A DNA stretch of 64,000 nt, from positions 55,612 to 119,611 of the forward strand of contig NZ_JANYUY010000019.1 in assembly GCF_025060755.1 (NCBI RefSeq). The letters are read 5' to 3'. Below are positions 50,417 through 59,906 of this stretch, piece after piece. The stretch is from Paenibacillus doosanensis (GTDB lineage: Bacteria; Bacillota; Bacilli; Paenibacillales; NBRC-103111). Position 1 is the stretch's first letter, and each line of letters starts with the position of its first letter. The notes under the pieces were generated by a model. That model worked only from the letters and a program-made list of their open reading frames with translations. It was not told where the DNA came from and did no database searches. The translations under genes were made by a program, and so were the position numbers.

Positions 50417-51961
50417 TTATCCTTGCATGTTCTTCGACAGCCGCTGCTGAAGCATGACGGCGGCCGGATGCGGCTGCTGCGGAAACTCGCGCGGATGTCT
50501 GCGAACCAGCTCCTTCGCGGACTCGCCTCTGCCCGTTTCCTCCAGCCGCTTGCTGTATTCCTTCAGGTAGCCCCTCGCATGGAACGGGCCTCCCTCCTTC
50601 ATGACGGTCCAGAGCGGGTCGCGGTCGTCGCCGGACCGGCGCATCATCTCGTCATGCCACTGATTCAAGTAATAGACGGCCTCCATGCAAACGGCGCGGT
50701 TGTCGGCGGCGACGTTACGCTGCTCCTTGGGATCGGAGATCAGGTTAAAGAGCATCTCCTCGTCAAACAAATGGAACCCGTCATGGTACGTGCGGATATA
50801 CAACCAGTCGCCGAAGCGGACGCTTCGCTGGGCGACGTGAGCGCATTGCGATACGACGACGTAATCGCGCCCGCAGCTCGCTCCTTCCTTGAGAACCGGC
50901 GCATAGCTCACGCCGTCCCAGTCCGGCAGCAACGGTCCGCCGATCATCTCGGCCAGCGTCGGCAGCAAATCCAGATGCAGATGGAGATCGTCGTTAACGA
51001 CGCCCTGCTTCATTCCCGGCCAGCGGATAATCATCGGCAGGCGGCAAGTGCCTTGATCGGCGGTCGCATGCTCGCCGTAGATGCCGAGCTGCCCCATATT
51101 TTCGCCGTGATCCGCCGAAATAATAATGATCAGCTCGTCCATCACGCCCTGCCGCTCCAACGAGGCGAACAATCGTCCGAGATGCTCGTCCATATAGCGG
51201 ATTCCGCAGTCGTAGCCGTCTATCATCGTCCGGAGCCCGTCCATATCCCGAATGTCGCCGGGATGGCGCGGGAAGTTCGGATGCGTCCGGTTATCGTACG
51301 TTTTATTGACGAAATCGATATTTAGCTCATGCACGCAGTGCGAGCCGACCATTTCCTGATGGCTTGCCAGCACCTCCTCGGTCAGCCATTCCGGCAGCGG
51401 TTCGTTCTCGAACGGATTGCCGTACTCCATTGGCACACGGTAAGGCGTATGCGGGTCCCAATAGTTGATGTAGAGAAACCAATCGTCCTTCTTCGCGTTG
51501 CGCTCGATCCAGTCCAGCGCCACAGGCGTTACATGCTCGGCGGATTCATTGCCATATTTGCCGGTATTGAGAATCTCGTTAAAACCCGCATAGAAGTTGA
51601 AGGTCGAATGGCGCTGGGCGAACGGGCTGATCAGCACCGTGTTCAGATTGCCGGCCAAATTCAAATACGAAGGCAGGGCGCCGCCTCGCGTCAGTCTGCC
51701 CATCAGCTCGCGCTTCTCCCCTTCCAGCTTCATGTCGCCGGCGGTGCCGCCGTGGCCGACCAGACCGTTGCGGATGCCGAACTGGCCGGTCATCAGCGCC
51801 GTTCTCGACGGAGCGCAGGGCGCGTCGGAAGTGTAATAATTCGTAAAGCGGATACCCTCGGCCGCAATTTTGTCAATGTTAGGCGACGTATTGCGGTGAT
51901 AACCGTAACATCCCAAATGGTCGGGGCTGGTGGAATCCAAATCCAGAAATAACATTCTCAT
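50417..51961 (-). CDS. Type I sulfatase
   Basis: 514 residues. Alkaline phosphatase superfamily sulfatase: metal-binding Asp pair in MLFLDLDSTSPDH (the first at the second DxD position), and CAPSRTALMTGQ (about residue 50), where the Cys of C-x-P-S-R is converted to formylglycine. Later HGGTAGD and ISADHGENMGQLGIYGEH (metal/active site). It removes sulfate esters. It follows a second sulfatase and a sugar ABC transporter in the same direction. No signal peptide, so it is cytoplasmic and acts on imported oligosaccharides. No sulfatase-maturing enzyme is in this window. Confidence 0.9.
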   Translation of the reverse strand: MRMLFLDLDSTSPDHLGCYGYHRNTSPNIDKIAAEGIRFTNYYTSDAPCAPSRTALMTGQFGIRNGLVGHGGTAGDMKLEGEKRELMGRLTRGGALPSYLNLAGNLNTVLISPFAQRHSTFNFYAGFNEILNTGKYGNESAEHVTPVALDWIERNAKKDDWFLYINYWDPHTPYRVPMEYGNPFENEPLPEWLTEEVLASHQEMVGSHCVHELNIDFVNKTYDNRTHPNFPRHPGDIRDMDGLRTMIDGYDCGIRYMDEHLGRLFASLERQGVMDELIIIISADHGENMGQLGIYGEHATADQGTCRLPMIIRWPGMKQGVVNDDLHLHLDLLPTLAEMIGGPLLPDWDGVSYAPVLKEGASCGRDYVVVSQCAHVAQRSVRFGDWLYIRTYHDGFHLFDEEMLFNLISDPKEQRNVAADNRAVCMEAVYYLNQWHDEMMRRSGDDRDPLWTVMKEGGPFHARGYLKEYSKRLEETGRGESAKELVRRHPREFPQQPHPAAVMLQQRLSKNMQG

Positions 51962-51986
51962 CGTTCATCCTCCGTATTCATCGTTT

Positions 51987-53471
51987 TTACCGGTTATCCG
52001 GCTTCAATCCGAGTCGCTCATACTGCTCTTCGGGAGCTTGTTCGAGCTCCATGGCGCGAATCAGCAGCTCCGTATACGAGCGGATTCGTTCTTCGTCCTC
52101 GACGGGCGCGGCTTGCCGGTAATCGGCTTCGATATGATACAGCAGAGAACGCTGCCCGTGCTGCGCGATCTTGAAGGGCGACCCGGCTTGGCTGACGGGA
52201 ATCCGGTAAACCGGAAACGCCGTGTAAGATAGAAATCTGCCGGTCTCGATCTGCTCAGGGACGGAAGCGCCGAGAAAGGAACCGAACGTCGTCGGCATGG
52301 CCGTATACGCATAGCACGGGACGTTATCCTCGCGGACGGGAGCGCGCAGGTAGGTGTAGGCTCCGTCCGTTATATTCACCGTCATGCCGAACATGCCGTA
52401 GAGCGCGCAATCGCGCAGCGTCCGCGCGGTTCCGTCAAGCAGCGGCAGCCAGGACTTGCCTCTGACCTCCGGCGGAATCTCGATGCCGAAGTAATCGAGG
52501 ATCGTCGGCATTATATCGATGTTTTGCGTTATCGCCGAAATCCGCGTGCCGGCGACAGCCGTTCCCGGCACGTGAACCATCAGCGGCAGATGGGCGATTT
52601 CGTTGTACACATGCATGACATTTTTGCCCGTCCAGTCATGTTCGCCTAACAGAAAGCCGTGATCCGTCGTCATAATCAGCAGCGTATCGTCCCACAGGCC
52701 GTTCTGATCCATCGTGTCGAGCAGTTTCCCGAGCCAATGATCGATCATCGTCAGATTGGCCGCATAACGCTTCCGCAGATGCTCTATCGCTTCCGGCGGC
52801 TCGCTTACTCTGGAATACTTGGGCCACTCCATCCTCGGACCCGTATAGCCGTCGCCGTACATAGCCAAATAATGCTGCGGGCAATCGAACGGCTCGTGCG
52901 GATCGAAGGCTTCCACCATCAGGAAGAACGACTCCGCCTCTTTATTATCTTCCAGCCAGCGGCATGCCGCGCTCATCGTTCTCGGCCCCGGATAATCCTC
53001 CTCGCGCCGGAAGGCGGCGCGGTTTTTCTCGTATTGCGGCTCCACTCTGCCATAGTGCGGCTCTTGCAGGGATGCCGGATCGCCAACCCGGGAAACCCAG
53101 GGATCGCTTTCCTGCCCCCGGTGCAAATCCCAGCTGCTGAAGGCTTGGCAGTAATTTTCCCCGCCCGTTTTAAAATAATGATAGTGATCAGTCACTATAT
53201 GAGAGAATATGCGATGGCGCTTCAGCACCTGCGGCAGCGTCACATCGAACGGCTCCAGACCGCCCCAGCCGCGTTCCAGAAACCCGAGCCGCCCTGTGAA
53301 CATATCCCTACGCGCCGGCATGCACGGCAGAGAGCCGGACCAATGCTGGTCGAAGACCGCGCATTTCTCCGCCAGTCTCGACAAGTTCGGCGTCCGTACC
53401 CAACTCGCCGGGTCATACATCTCAAGCAATTGCCGGTTTAACGTATCCATTAATATAACGATCGCTTTCAT
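51987..53471 (-). CDS. Type I sulfatase (second copy)
   Basis: 494 residues. Same superfamily: AIVILMDTLNRQLLEMY, SLPCMPARRDMFTG with the C-x-P-x-R formylglycine motif, and MTTDHGFLLGEHD. Only distantly similar to the first sulfatase, so it probably removes a different sulfate or acts on a different linkage. No signal peptide. Located directly before the first sulfatase (26-base gap) and after the second permease (29 bases), so part of one operon. Confidence 0.9.
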   Translation of the reverse strand: MKAIVILMDTLNRQLLEMYDPASWVRTPNLSRLAEKCAVFDQHWSGSLPCMPARRDMFTGRLGFLERGWGGLEPFDVTLPQVLKRHRIFSHIVTDHYHYFKTGGENYCQAFSSWDLHRGQESDPWVSRVGDPASLQEPHYGRVEPQYEKNRAAFRREEDYPGPRTMSAACRWLEDNKEAESFFLMVEAFDPHEPFDCPQHYLAMYGDGYTGPRMEWPKYSRVSEPPEAIEHLRKRYAANLTMIDHWLGKLLDTMDQNGLWDDTLLIMTTDHGFLLGEHDWTGKNVMHVYNEIAHLPLMVHVPGTAVAGTRISAITQNIDIMPTILDYFGIEIPPEVRGKSWLPLLDGTARTLRDCALYGMFGMTVNITDGAYTYLRAPVREDNVPCYAYTAMPTTFGSFLGASVPEQIETGRFLSYTAFPVYRIPVSQAGSPFKIAQHGQRSLLYHIEADYRQAAPVEDEERIRSYTELLIRAMELEQAPEEQYERLGLKPDNR

Positions 53472-53500
53472 CGCTAATGCGCCCCTTTCTCCCCCAAGCT

Positions 53501-54370
53501 TTATCCTTTGACCGAACCGACGAACATGCCTTTGTTAAAATATTTCTGCAGAAACGGGTAACATAGCAGCAGCGGCAATGCCGTAGCAATCACGGCGGCC
53601 ATGCGGACGGGAGGTCCGTACTCGTAGTCGCCGATATTCAGCTCCATCGAAGAGTCGGTTTCCAGCAGCAGCTGGCGCAAAAACACCTGCACCGGCCATT
53701 TGGCGGAATCGTTCAAGTATAAGATCGCCTGGAAATAAGCGTTCCAATGGGCGACCCCGTAGAGCAGCGTCACCGTGACGATCGATGGAAGCGACAGCGG
53801 GATGACGATGCTGAATAACAGCCGCCATTCGCTGCATCCGTCGATGCGCGCCGACTCTTCCAGCTCCGCCGGGATGGTGGAGAAGAAGCTTCTCATGATG
53901 ATGAGCACGAACGGAGCGACCGCCCCGCTCAGAAACAGAGCCCAGTAGGTGTTGATCAGCGAAAGCTCCTTCAATACCAGGTACGTAGGAATCATCCCTC
54001 CGTTAAAAATCATCGTGAACAGCACCATAAAGTTGAGCCAGCTTCTTCCTCTCAGCCAGCTTTTGGACAAGCCGTAGGCCATTAAGCAAGTGACGAAAAC
54101 ATTGATCGCGGTGCCTACGACCGTAATGTACAGCGTATTCGCATAGGACGATAAGAAGCCTTTATTATTGGCCAAATACCCATACGAGTTGAACGTCCAT
54201 TCCCGGGGGAACAAATAAAATCCTCGCGATAAATATTCCGCCTTCGTGGAAAACGAGCTGAACAGCACGTAAAGAAACGGTAAAAGGACAACAAGCAGCG
54301 AAAAGGCAAGCAGCCCGTAGATGAGCAGATTGAACAATATGTCGCGTTTTCCGGCCACTAGTTTATTCAT
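53501..54370 (-). CDS. Carbohydrate ABC transporter permease (LplC/YtcP type)
   Basis: About 289 residues with six membrane segments and the EAA-like loop ELEESARIDGCSEWRLLFSIVIPLSLP. It resembles the LplC/YtcP-type second permease. The start is the ATG four bases after the first permease's stop. It pairs with the permease upstream and the solute-binding lipoprotein to import oligosaccharides; no ATPase gene is in the cluster, so a shared MsmX-like ATPase is expected. Confidence 0.9.
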   Translation of the reverse strand: MNKLVAGKRDILFNLLIYGLLAFSLLVVLLPFLYVLFSSFSTKAEYLSRGFYLFPREWTFNSYGYLANNKGFLSSYANTLYITVVGTAINVFVTCLMAYGLSKSWLRGRSWLNFMVLFTMIFNGGMIPTYLVLKELSLINTYWALFLSGAVAPFVLIIMRSFFSTIPAELEESARIDGCSEWRLLFSIVIPLSLPSIVTVTLLYGVAHWNAYFQAILYLNDSAKWPVQVFLRQLLLETDSSMELNIGDYEYGPPVRMAAVIATALPLLLCYPFLQKYFNKGMFVGSVKG

Positions 54371-54371
54371 G

Positions 54372-55268
54372 TCAGTAGACGCCCTCCTCGCCGAATCGTT
54401 TGGCCAGCTTGTTGGCCGCAAGTACGAAGATTAACCCGACAATCGATTTGAACAACCCGATCGCCGTAGTGAAGCTGTATTCCCCCTGTAGAACGCCTTG
54501 GCGGTATACATATGTGTCGAAAACGTCCGAAACGGCCAGGTTCAACGAATTTTGCAGCAAATAAATATGCTCGAAGCCGGAATCCATCACCTGTCCGAGC
54601 CTGAGAATGAACAGCAGTACGGCTATCGTCCTGAGTGCAGGCAGCGTGATATGCCACATCTGCCTCCATCTTCCCGCTCCGTCCATAACGGCCGCTTCAT
54701 ACAAGGTAGGGTCTACGGAAGCCAGCGCCGCCAGGAAGATGATCGTTCCCCAGCCCGTCTCTTTCCAGATGCTTTGCAGCACATACAGAGCTCTGAAGTA
54801 GCCCGGATCGGTCAGCAGATCGATGCGGGACCATCCGTATTCGGCGAGCAGCTTGTTGACACCGCCGTCTTGCGAAGCGAATAGCACGACCGTAATGCCG
54901 ACGACGACCACCCATGATACGAAATGCGGGATGTAGACGACCGTCTGAACGGTTTTGGCAAACCATTTGACCCTAGCTTCGTTCAATAACACCGCAATAA
55001 GAATCGGCACGGGAAAATACAGAAATAAATTGAGAGCGCTTAACATCAGCGTATTGGTAAGCAGCCGCCAAAAGTCGGGCTCGGTAAACAAAACGTGGAA
55101 ATGCTTGAAGCCTACCCATGGGCTCGCCCATATGCCTTCGAAAGGATCAAAGTCCTTAAAGGCCAGAATGATGCCCCCCATCGGCGCATAACGGAACAGA
55201 AGAAAGTAGAGCAGGCCGGGCAAAATCATAATATATAAAGGGATTCCCTGTTTGATGGCCTTCTGCAT
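54372..55268 (-). CDS. Carbohydrate ABC transporter permease (LplB/YteP type)
   Basis: 298 residues, about six membrane segments. The loop region LYEAAVMDGAGRWRQMWHITLPALR carries the EAA-type motif that docks with the ATPase. LplB/YteP-like. The start is taken at the ATG with GGGAG eight bases upstream (20 codons inside the longer frame). It is encoded between the solute-binding protein and the second permease. Confidence 0.9.
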   Translation of the reverse strand: MQKAIKQGIPLYIMILPGLLYFLLFRYAPMGGIILAFKDFDPFEGIWASPWVGFKHFHVLFTEPDFWRLLTNTLMLSALNLFLYFPVPILIAVLLNEARVKWFAKTVQTVVYIPHFVSWVVVVGITVVLFASQDGGVNKLLAEYGWSRIDLLTDPGYFRALYVLQSIWKETGWGTIIFLAALASVDPTLYEAAVMDGAGRWRQMWHITLPALRTIAVLLFILRLGQVMDSGFEHIYLLQNSLNLAVSDVFDTYVYRQGVLQGEYSFTTAIGLFKSIVGLIFVLAANKLAKRFGEEGVY

Positions 55269-55339
55269 GTCGATCACTCCCTCATTCATAAGGGCCGGCG
55301 GGTTTGGCACGCCGCCTGCCCTTCGCATCGCGCAACCGG

Positions 55340-56836
55340 TTATTTCAGCGTCTGGTATTGCGCGTTGATTTCCTTAATAATCTCATCGCCGCCGTCCCGC
55401 TTCCAGGCTGCCGCCGCATCGTCGATCGCCGTGAGCGGAGCTTGGCCGACAATGACCTTGGTCATCGTTTCCATCCACTTTTGCTGCAGACCGGCGCCTT
55501 TTTTGGTCATCGTATCGCTAAAGAGCCCTTCGGCGGGATTGGTCCAGCGGAATTTCGCGTTGGCGTCGATAATCGCATTGATTTTTTGCGCGACTTCCTG
55601 ATCGTCCCATTTGCGAATTTGAATGCCGGGGTCGAATCTGCGGAAAAACCAGGTGGACAACAGCTGCGGACGGTCTTTATCGAACGCCTCCAGCTTCTGG
55701 AACTTGCCGTCGCCGCTTTTCGTATAATGCACGCCTTCGATCCCGTTCTTGATCAAATCATAGCCCTCGTCGGACAGCATATAGTCCAGCATTTGCAAAA
55801 TACGCTGCTTCTTAGCTGCATCGATTTTGGCGTTGACGACGATCTTATTGGTCATCTGCAGCGTCTGGCTCGTCTGCTTTCCGGCCGGGCCTTTGGGAGG
55901 AAGCAGCTGCACGAGCTCGGCGCTCGGGGTCAGCTTCTTCAGCGTCGGCAGCGTCCCGTTAAAAAATTCGTTGGTGACGATCATGGCGATGCCCGTTTTG
56001 CCCGCTTCCAGCTTGGCTACGCTGTCCTTCAGCTTATTGGCCGGAAAATCCTTGTCCATGACGCCTTCGGCGTAAGCTTTTTGCATGAAAGCGGCGAACT
56101 GCTTCAATTCCTCCGTCTGCACCTGCATCGGCACCAGTTGGCCGTTGATCTCGGCCCAATCATTGCCCAGCCCGAAGGCGCCCATAATCGGTTCGATTTG
56201 CGAGAACTTGTTATTGACGATGCCGAACGAGAATCCAGGCGTATCCGCCTGGCCGTTGCCGTCCGGATCTTTCGTCGCGAACGCCTTGGCCACCTCGTAA
56301 AATTCTTCCGTCGTCGTCGGCATCTTCAGCCCCAGCTTATCGAGCCAGTCTTTGCGGATGGCGAGTGTGTCCCGCGTATCGGTTACATAATAAGGAAACC
56401 CGTAATATTTGTCTTTCGGATTCATCTTAGCCATCGCGTCGGCCGGAATGTACTTCGTCAAATTCGCATAGTTGCCGAGCTCAGGCTTCACGTCCATAAA
56501 GACGCCCTTATCCCGCCACTTGTTGAACTCCGCCTCCGGAACGTAGAATACGTCGGGAAAATCGTTGGAAGCCGCCATCACGTTCAGCTTCTGGGAGTAG
56601 GTGTCTGAAGGAACCCACTGCACCTTCAAATTAATATTCAGCTTCTTGTCGATTTCCTTAATAATCGGATGATCTTCCGGCCAGCCGCCCCCGGCGTAGC
56701 TCGTCGTCATCATATTGATCGTCAGCGGTTCTTTGCTTCCGCTCGGCGCATCGCCGGATGCGCTGTTTCCTTGCGAGCAGCCGGCCGCTCCCGCCGCAAG
56801 CGCCCCGGCAAGCAATAATGGCGTCCATGTCTTCAT
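55340..56836 (-). CDS. Sugar ABC transporter solute-binding lipoprotein (LplA/LipO type)
   Basis: About 498 residues. Lipoprotein signal peptide with lipobox AAGC (about residue 20) followed by a Ser/Gly-rich linker and a type II periplasmic-binding fold; it begins with SSG-free mature sequence SQGNSASGDAP and contains the domain parts GKTGIAMIVTNEFF and FRWTNPAEGLFSD. The LplA/LipO family binds complex oligosaccharides. AAAGGGGG precedes the ATG. With the sulfatases, the ligand is probably a sulfated oligosaccharide. Confidence 0.9.
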   Translation of the reverse strand: MKTWTPLLLAGALAAGAAGCSQGNSASGDAPSGSKEPLTINMMTTSYAGGGWPEDHPIIKEIDKKLNINLKVQWVPSDTYSQKLNVMAASNDFPDVFYVPEAEFNKWRDKGVFMDVKPELGNYANLTKYIPADAMAKMNPKDKYYGFPYYVTDTRDTLAIRKDWLDKLGLKMPTTTEEFYEVAKAFATKDPDGNGQADTPGFSFGIVNNKFSQIEPIMGAFGLGNDWAEINGQLVPMQVQTEELKQFAAFMQKAYAEGVMDKDFPANKLKDSVAKLEAGKTGIAMIVTNEFFNGTLPTLKKLTPSAELVQLLPPKGPAGKQTSQTLQMTNKIVVNAKIDAAKKQRILQMLDYMLSDEGYDLIKNGIEGVHYTKSGDGKFQKLEAFDKDRPQLLSTWFFRRFDPGIQIRKWDDQEVAQKINAIIDANAKFRWTNPAEGLFSDTMTKKGAGLQQKWMETMTKVIVGQAPLTAIDDAAAAWKRDGGDEIIKEINAQYQTLK

Positions 56837-56929
56837 GGCTAATCCCCCTTTGTCTTCTTTCACCAATAACAATACAGCCAGCCGGACTTTTTTTCCTTAC
56901 ACAATCTTTTTATTTATAATCGGATTTTT

Positions 56930-58714
56930 TTACGGGCTGCGATAAGGAATGCGGATGCTGATAACGCTGCCGCGTCCGGGGAAGGTATGCACGAAGACGC
57001 CGTAGCCTTGCCCGTATTTCAGCGATAGGCGCGCGTGTACGTTGGCCAGGCCGATCGCCCCGCTCATCAGCGATTCTTCATTCGACGATTGGCTGGAGAA
57101 CTGCTCCTCCAGACTGGCCAGCTTCTCGTCCGATATGCCGGGTCCGTTGTCGGCAATCTCGATAATTAAATCTTGTCCCTCCTTATAGGCCGTTACGATG
57201 ATCGCCGCTTCGCCTCCCTTCGGTTCGACGGCGTATTTGACCGCATTTTCGACGACGGGTTGAATGCTCAGCTTGATGATCGGGCAGCTCAGCAGTTTTT
57301 CGTTGACGCGGACGCCGCTTTCGAATTTCTTCGGATAACGGATATGAATGATGTCCAAATATTTGGTCAGCGAGCTTAATTCTTCCTCCAGCGTTACTTC
57401 ATCGTAAGACCACTTCGACGCATAGCGGTAGACGTCGGCCAAATTTTGGGTAATTTTCTCGATCAGAGGGACATCCTCCAGGAAAGCGATGCTCTTGATA
57501 ATATCCAGCGTGTTGTAGAGCAAATGCGGATTAATCTGGTTTTGCAGCGCGCGTATCGTCGCTTCGCTCTGCTTCAATTGCAGCTCCACTTCCTTGACCT
57601 TGTAATACGATACCTCGTCCATTAAGATGATTAACTGCTTGACCATTTTATTGAAGCTGTTATTCAATATTTGAAATTCGTTAATGGTCGATACTTTATG
57701 CGCTCTGACGCTCAAGTTCCCCATCGACACCGCCTCCATCAGCGATTTGAGCTGCTTGATCGGATGAATAAATTGGCGCAGCAGCAGCGGAATCAAGATC
57801 ATGATGAGGAGCGATATGACGGCGAACGTAATGAGCGTCGATTGAACGGCCGATTGCAGGCTGTGGGCCATCTCCGCATACGGAACGATCGAAACGATCT
57901 TCCAGCCCGTATAGCCGGATACGCCATAAAAGACCAGATACGCGGTGCCGTTCACGTCGTACATATTTTTCCCGTTGTCCTCCTCCCCAGCCAGCTCCTT
58001 AAGAGGCGTATCCGCGATCCGCTTGCCGATCCACTCTTTGTTTGGATGATAGACGAATGTGTTATCGCCGGAGAGGATGAAGAAGAAGCCCGTCTTGCCG
58101 AGTTTCGACTTGGCGAACGTCGCTTCGATCTCCGATAACGAGAACTGAACGACCAGGTTGCCTATCATCTCCAGATTGATCGTACTGTAGATGGGGATGA
58201 CCATGCTTAATACGAGAGGCCCGGTGTCGTCCAGCCTCTGTGTCGGCAGAACGGTGACCTCGGACAACGGCACGGCCGAATACCATGACTCGTTGGCATA
58301 CGTCTGATTGCGGCTTTTATTGTTAAATAAAGGAAGGACCCGCTTGTCGTTGGACACCAAATACATATTGACGATTTCCGGGAAATTGAAGGAAACGTAC
58401 GTCTTCATCTCCATCTCGATTTCGTTGATGTCCTCCGGTCCGGGGACGTATTCCTGCCTGAGCCATTGCTGCGTCAAAGCGGTGTTGATCAGCGTATTCG
58501 TCGAATTTTTCATTTGTTTAAAATAAAACTCCATATGATGGTTCAACCGGTTCGTCGCTTCCGTCGTGATCAGATTGAAATCTTCCTTGACCGCCTTGCT
58601 ATAGTAATGATGGGAAAATAAGGTAATTAATCCGATAGACAATAAGCTTAGCGCCAAAAATAAAAAAATCATTCTGTGCTTGATGGAGTTGACCTGCAAC
58701 CTCGGAAGCTTCAT
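56930..58714 (-). CDS. YesM-type sensor histidine kinase
   Basis: 594 residues. TM1 about 13-33, extracellular dCache-like sensor (34-290), TM2 about 295-315, HAMP domain, then a LytS/YesM-type kinase: NQINPHLLYNTLDII with the phospho-accepting His, and the ATPase motifs ENAVKYAVEPKGG and ADNGPGIS. It pairs with the response regulator encoded just upstream (ATGA-type overlap). It probably senses the glycan or its binding protein at the surface and activates the transporter operon. Confidence 0.9.
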   Translation of the reverse strand: MKLPRLQVNSIKHRMIFLFLALSLLSIGLITLFSHHYYSKAVKEDFNLITTEATNRLNHHMEFYFKQMKNSTNTLINTALTQQWLRQEYVPGPEDINEIEMEMKTYVSFNFPEIVNMYLVSNDKRVLPLFNNKSRNQTYANESWYSAVPLSEVTVLPTQRLDDTGPLVLSMVIPIYSTINLEMIGNLVVQFSLSEIEATFAKSKLGKTGFFFILSGDNTFVYHPNKEWIGKRIADTPLKELAGEEDNGKNMYDVNGTAYLVFYGVSGYTGWKIVSIVPYAEMAHSLQSAVQSTLITFAVISLLIMILIPLLLRQFIHPIKQLKSLMEAVSMGNLSVRAHKVSTINEFQILNNSFNKMVKQLIILMDEVSYYKVKEVELQLKQSEATIRALQNQINPHLLYNTLDIIKSIAFLEDVPLIEKITQNLADVYRYASKWSYDEVTLEEELSSLTKYLDIIHIRYPKKFESGVRVNEKLLSCPIIKLSIQPVVENAVKYAVEPKGGEAAIIVTAYKEGQDLIIEIADNGPGISDEKLASLEEQFSSQSSNEESLMSGAIGLANVHARLSLKYGQGYGVFVHTFPGRGSVISIRIPYRSP

Positions 58715-59721
58715 AGCCCTAAGCTCCTTCTGTATTCATTCGGCGTTTGATTCGCGACGCTTTTGAAGAGGCGGTTGAAATACGGCAGCGAAGAAAATCC
58801 GACCATATCCGCGACTTCGTATACTTTAAGATCCGAATCCAGCAGCAAATGCTTGGCCTTCTCAATGCGGAACATATTCAAATAATTGATAAAGGAATCG
58901 CCGCTGTTCATTTTAAAAAGCACACAAAATCTGGAAATACTCAGATCGGTATAGTCGGCAATTTGCGACAAAGTAATGTCCTTATGATAATTTTTCTGCA
59001 CGTATTCGTTTACTTTTTTCAGCAGCGAGCGGTTTTTCTGCTCATCCCGATGCTGGTGACGCGACCACTCTTCCAGCAGCTTTACAAAGTAGCTTTGAAT
59101 CGCCTCTACGTCCTTATCGTTTTCCAGCGGCAATTTCCGGTAATTCGGGATGACGCTGTCGAGCTGATCGTTCAATTTGTTAGCAAAAATGCAATATAGC
59201 CCCGACTTCACCCCTGTATCCGCTTTCATTTTGGAGATATAAAAGATCAGCTGCACCGCATCCTTCACCAGCTGCTGATGATCCATAACCTCCATCGTTT
59301 CTATAAAATGCTGAATTTTATGCAGACGCTCATGATTGGAATGAAACTGCTGCAGCCGTTCCACGGAACGCGTCAGCGCCCGCTTCAAATCTTCGGCCGG
59401 CACCGGCTTCAGCAAGTATTCCGTCGCGCCGTACCGCATCGCTTGCTGAGCGTATTTGAAATTTTCATAGCCGCTGATCACGATCGGAACCATGGATATA
59501 TGATATTCATCGCATTTTTGCAGCAGCGACAACCCGTCCAATTGCGGCATCACGATGTCCGTAATGACAACGTTCGGCCAACACTGGTTAATCAAGTTCC
59601 AAGCCTCCATACCGTCGCTCGCTTGAGCTACCACCTTAAAGCCGAGATCGAAACGCTCGATCATCTCCACAATCGCGTTCCGAATCCAAACTTCGTCTTC
59701 CGCTACCAGCACATGGTACAT
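58711..59721 (-). CDS. YesN-type response regulator with AraC domain
   Basis: About 336 residues. N-terminal receiver: EDEVWIRNAI (acidic pair), VVITDIVMPQLDG (phospho-Asp) and LKPVPAEDL (Lys). The C-terminal 100 residues are two AraC-type helix-turn-helix motifs (ISRFCVLFKMNSGDSFINYL and the last one ending NEYRRSLGL). The start is the ATG six bases after GGGGTG. It is the first gene of the TCS-ABC-sulfatase run and should activate it. Its DNA targets were not found by eye. Confidence 0.9.
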   Translation of the reverse strand: MYHVLVAEDEVWIRNAIVEMIERFDLGFKVVAQASDGMEAWNLINQCWPNVVITDIVMPQLDGLSLLQKCDEYHISMVPIVISGYENFKYAQQAMRYGATEYLLKPVPAEDLKRALTRSVERLQQFHSNHERLHKIQHFIETMEVMDHQQLVKDAVQLIFYISKMKADTGVKSGLYCIFANKLNDQLDSVIPNYRKLPLENDKDVEAIQSYFVKLLEEWSRHQHRDEQKNRSLLKKVNEYVQKNYHKDITLSQIADYTDLSISRFCVLFKMNSGDSFINYLNMFRIEKAKHLLLDSDLKVYEVADMVGFSSLPYFNRLFKSVANQTPNEYRRSLGL

Positions 59722-59906
59722 GGATTCACCCCATTTAATCATTCGATAGGTGAAGTCTATCATATCGTCCGTCCGATTTGAACCCGATTTTTCATTTGGC
59801 TTTCATAACGGAATACGACAAAACAGCGCCCTCCCGCGAGATTCCGTCATCGGCTTGCTGCCGAGCCTCGGTAGTCTCTTTACAGGAAAGGCGCTTCGCT
59901 TCAGTG

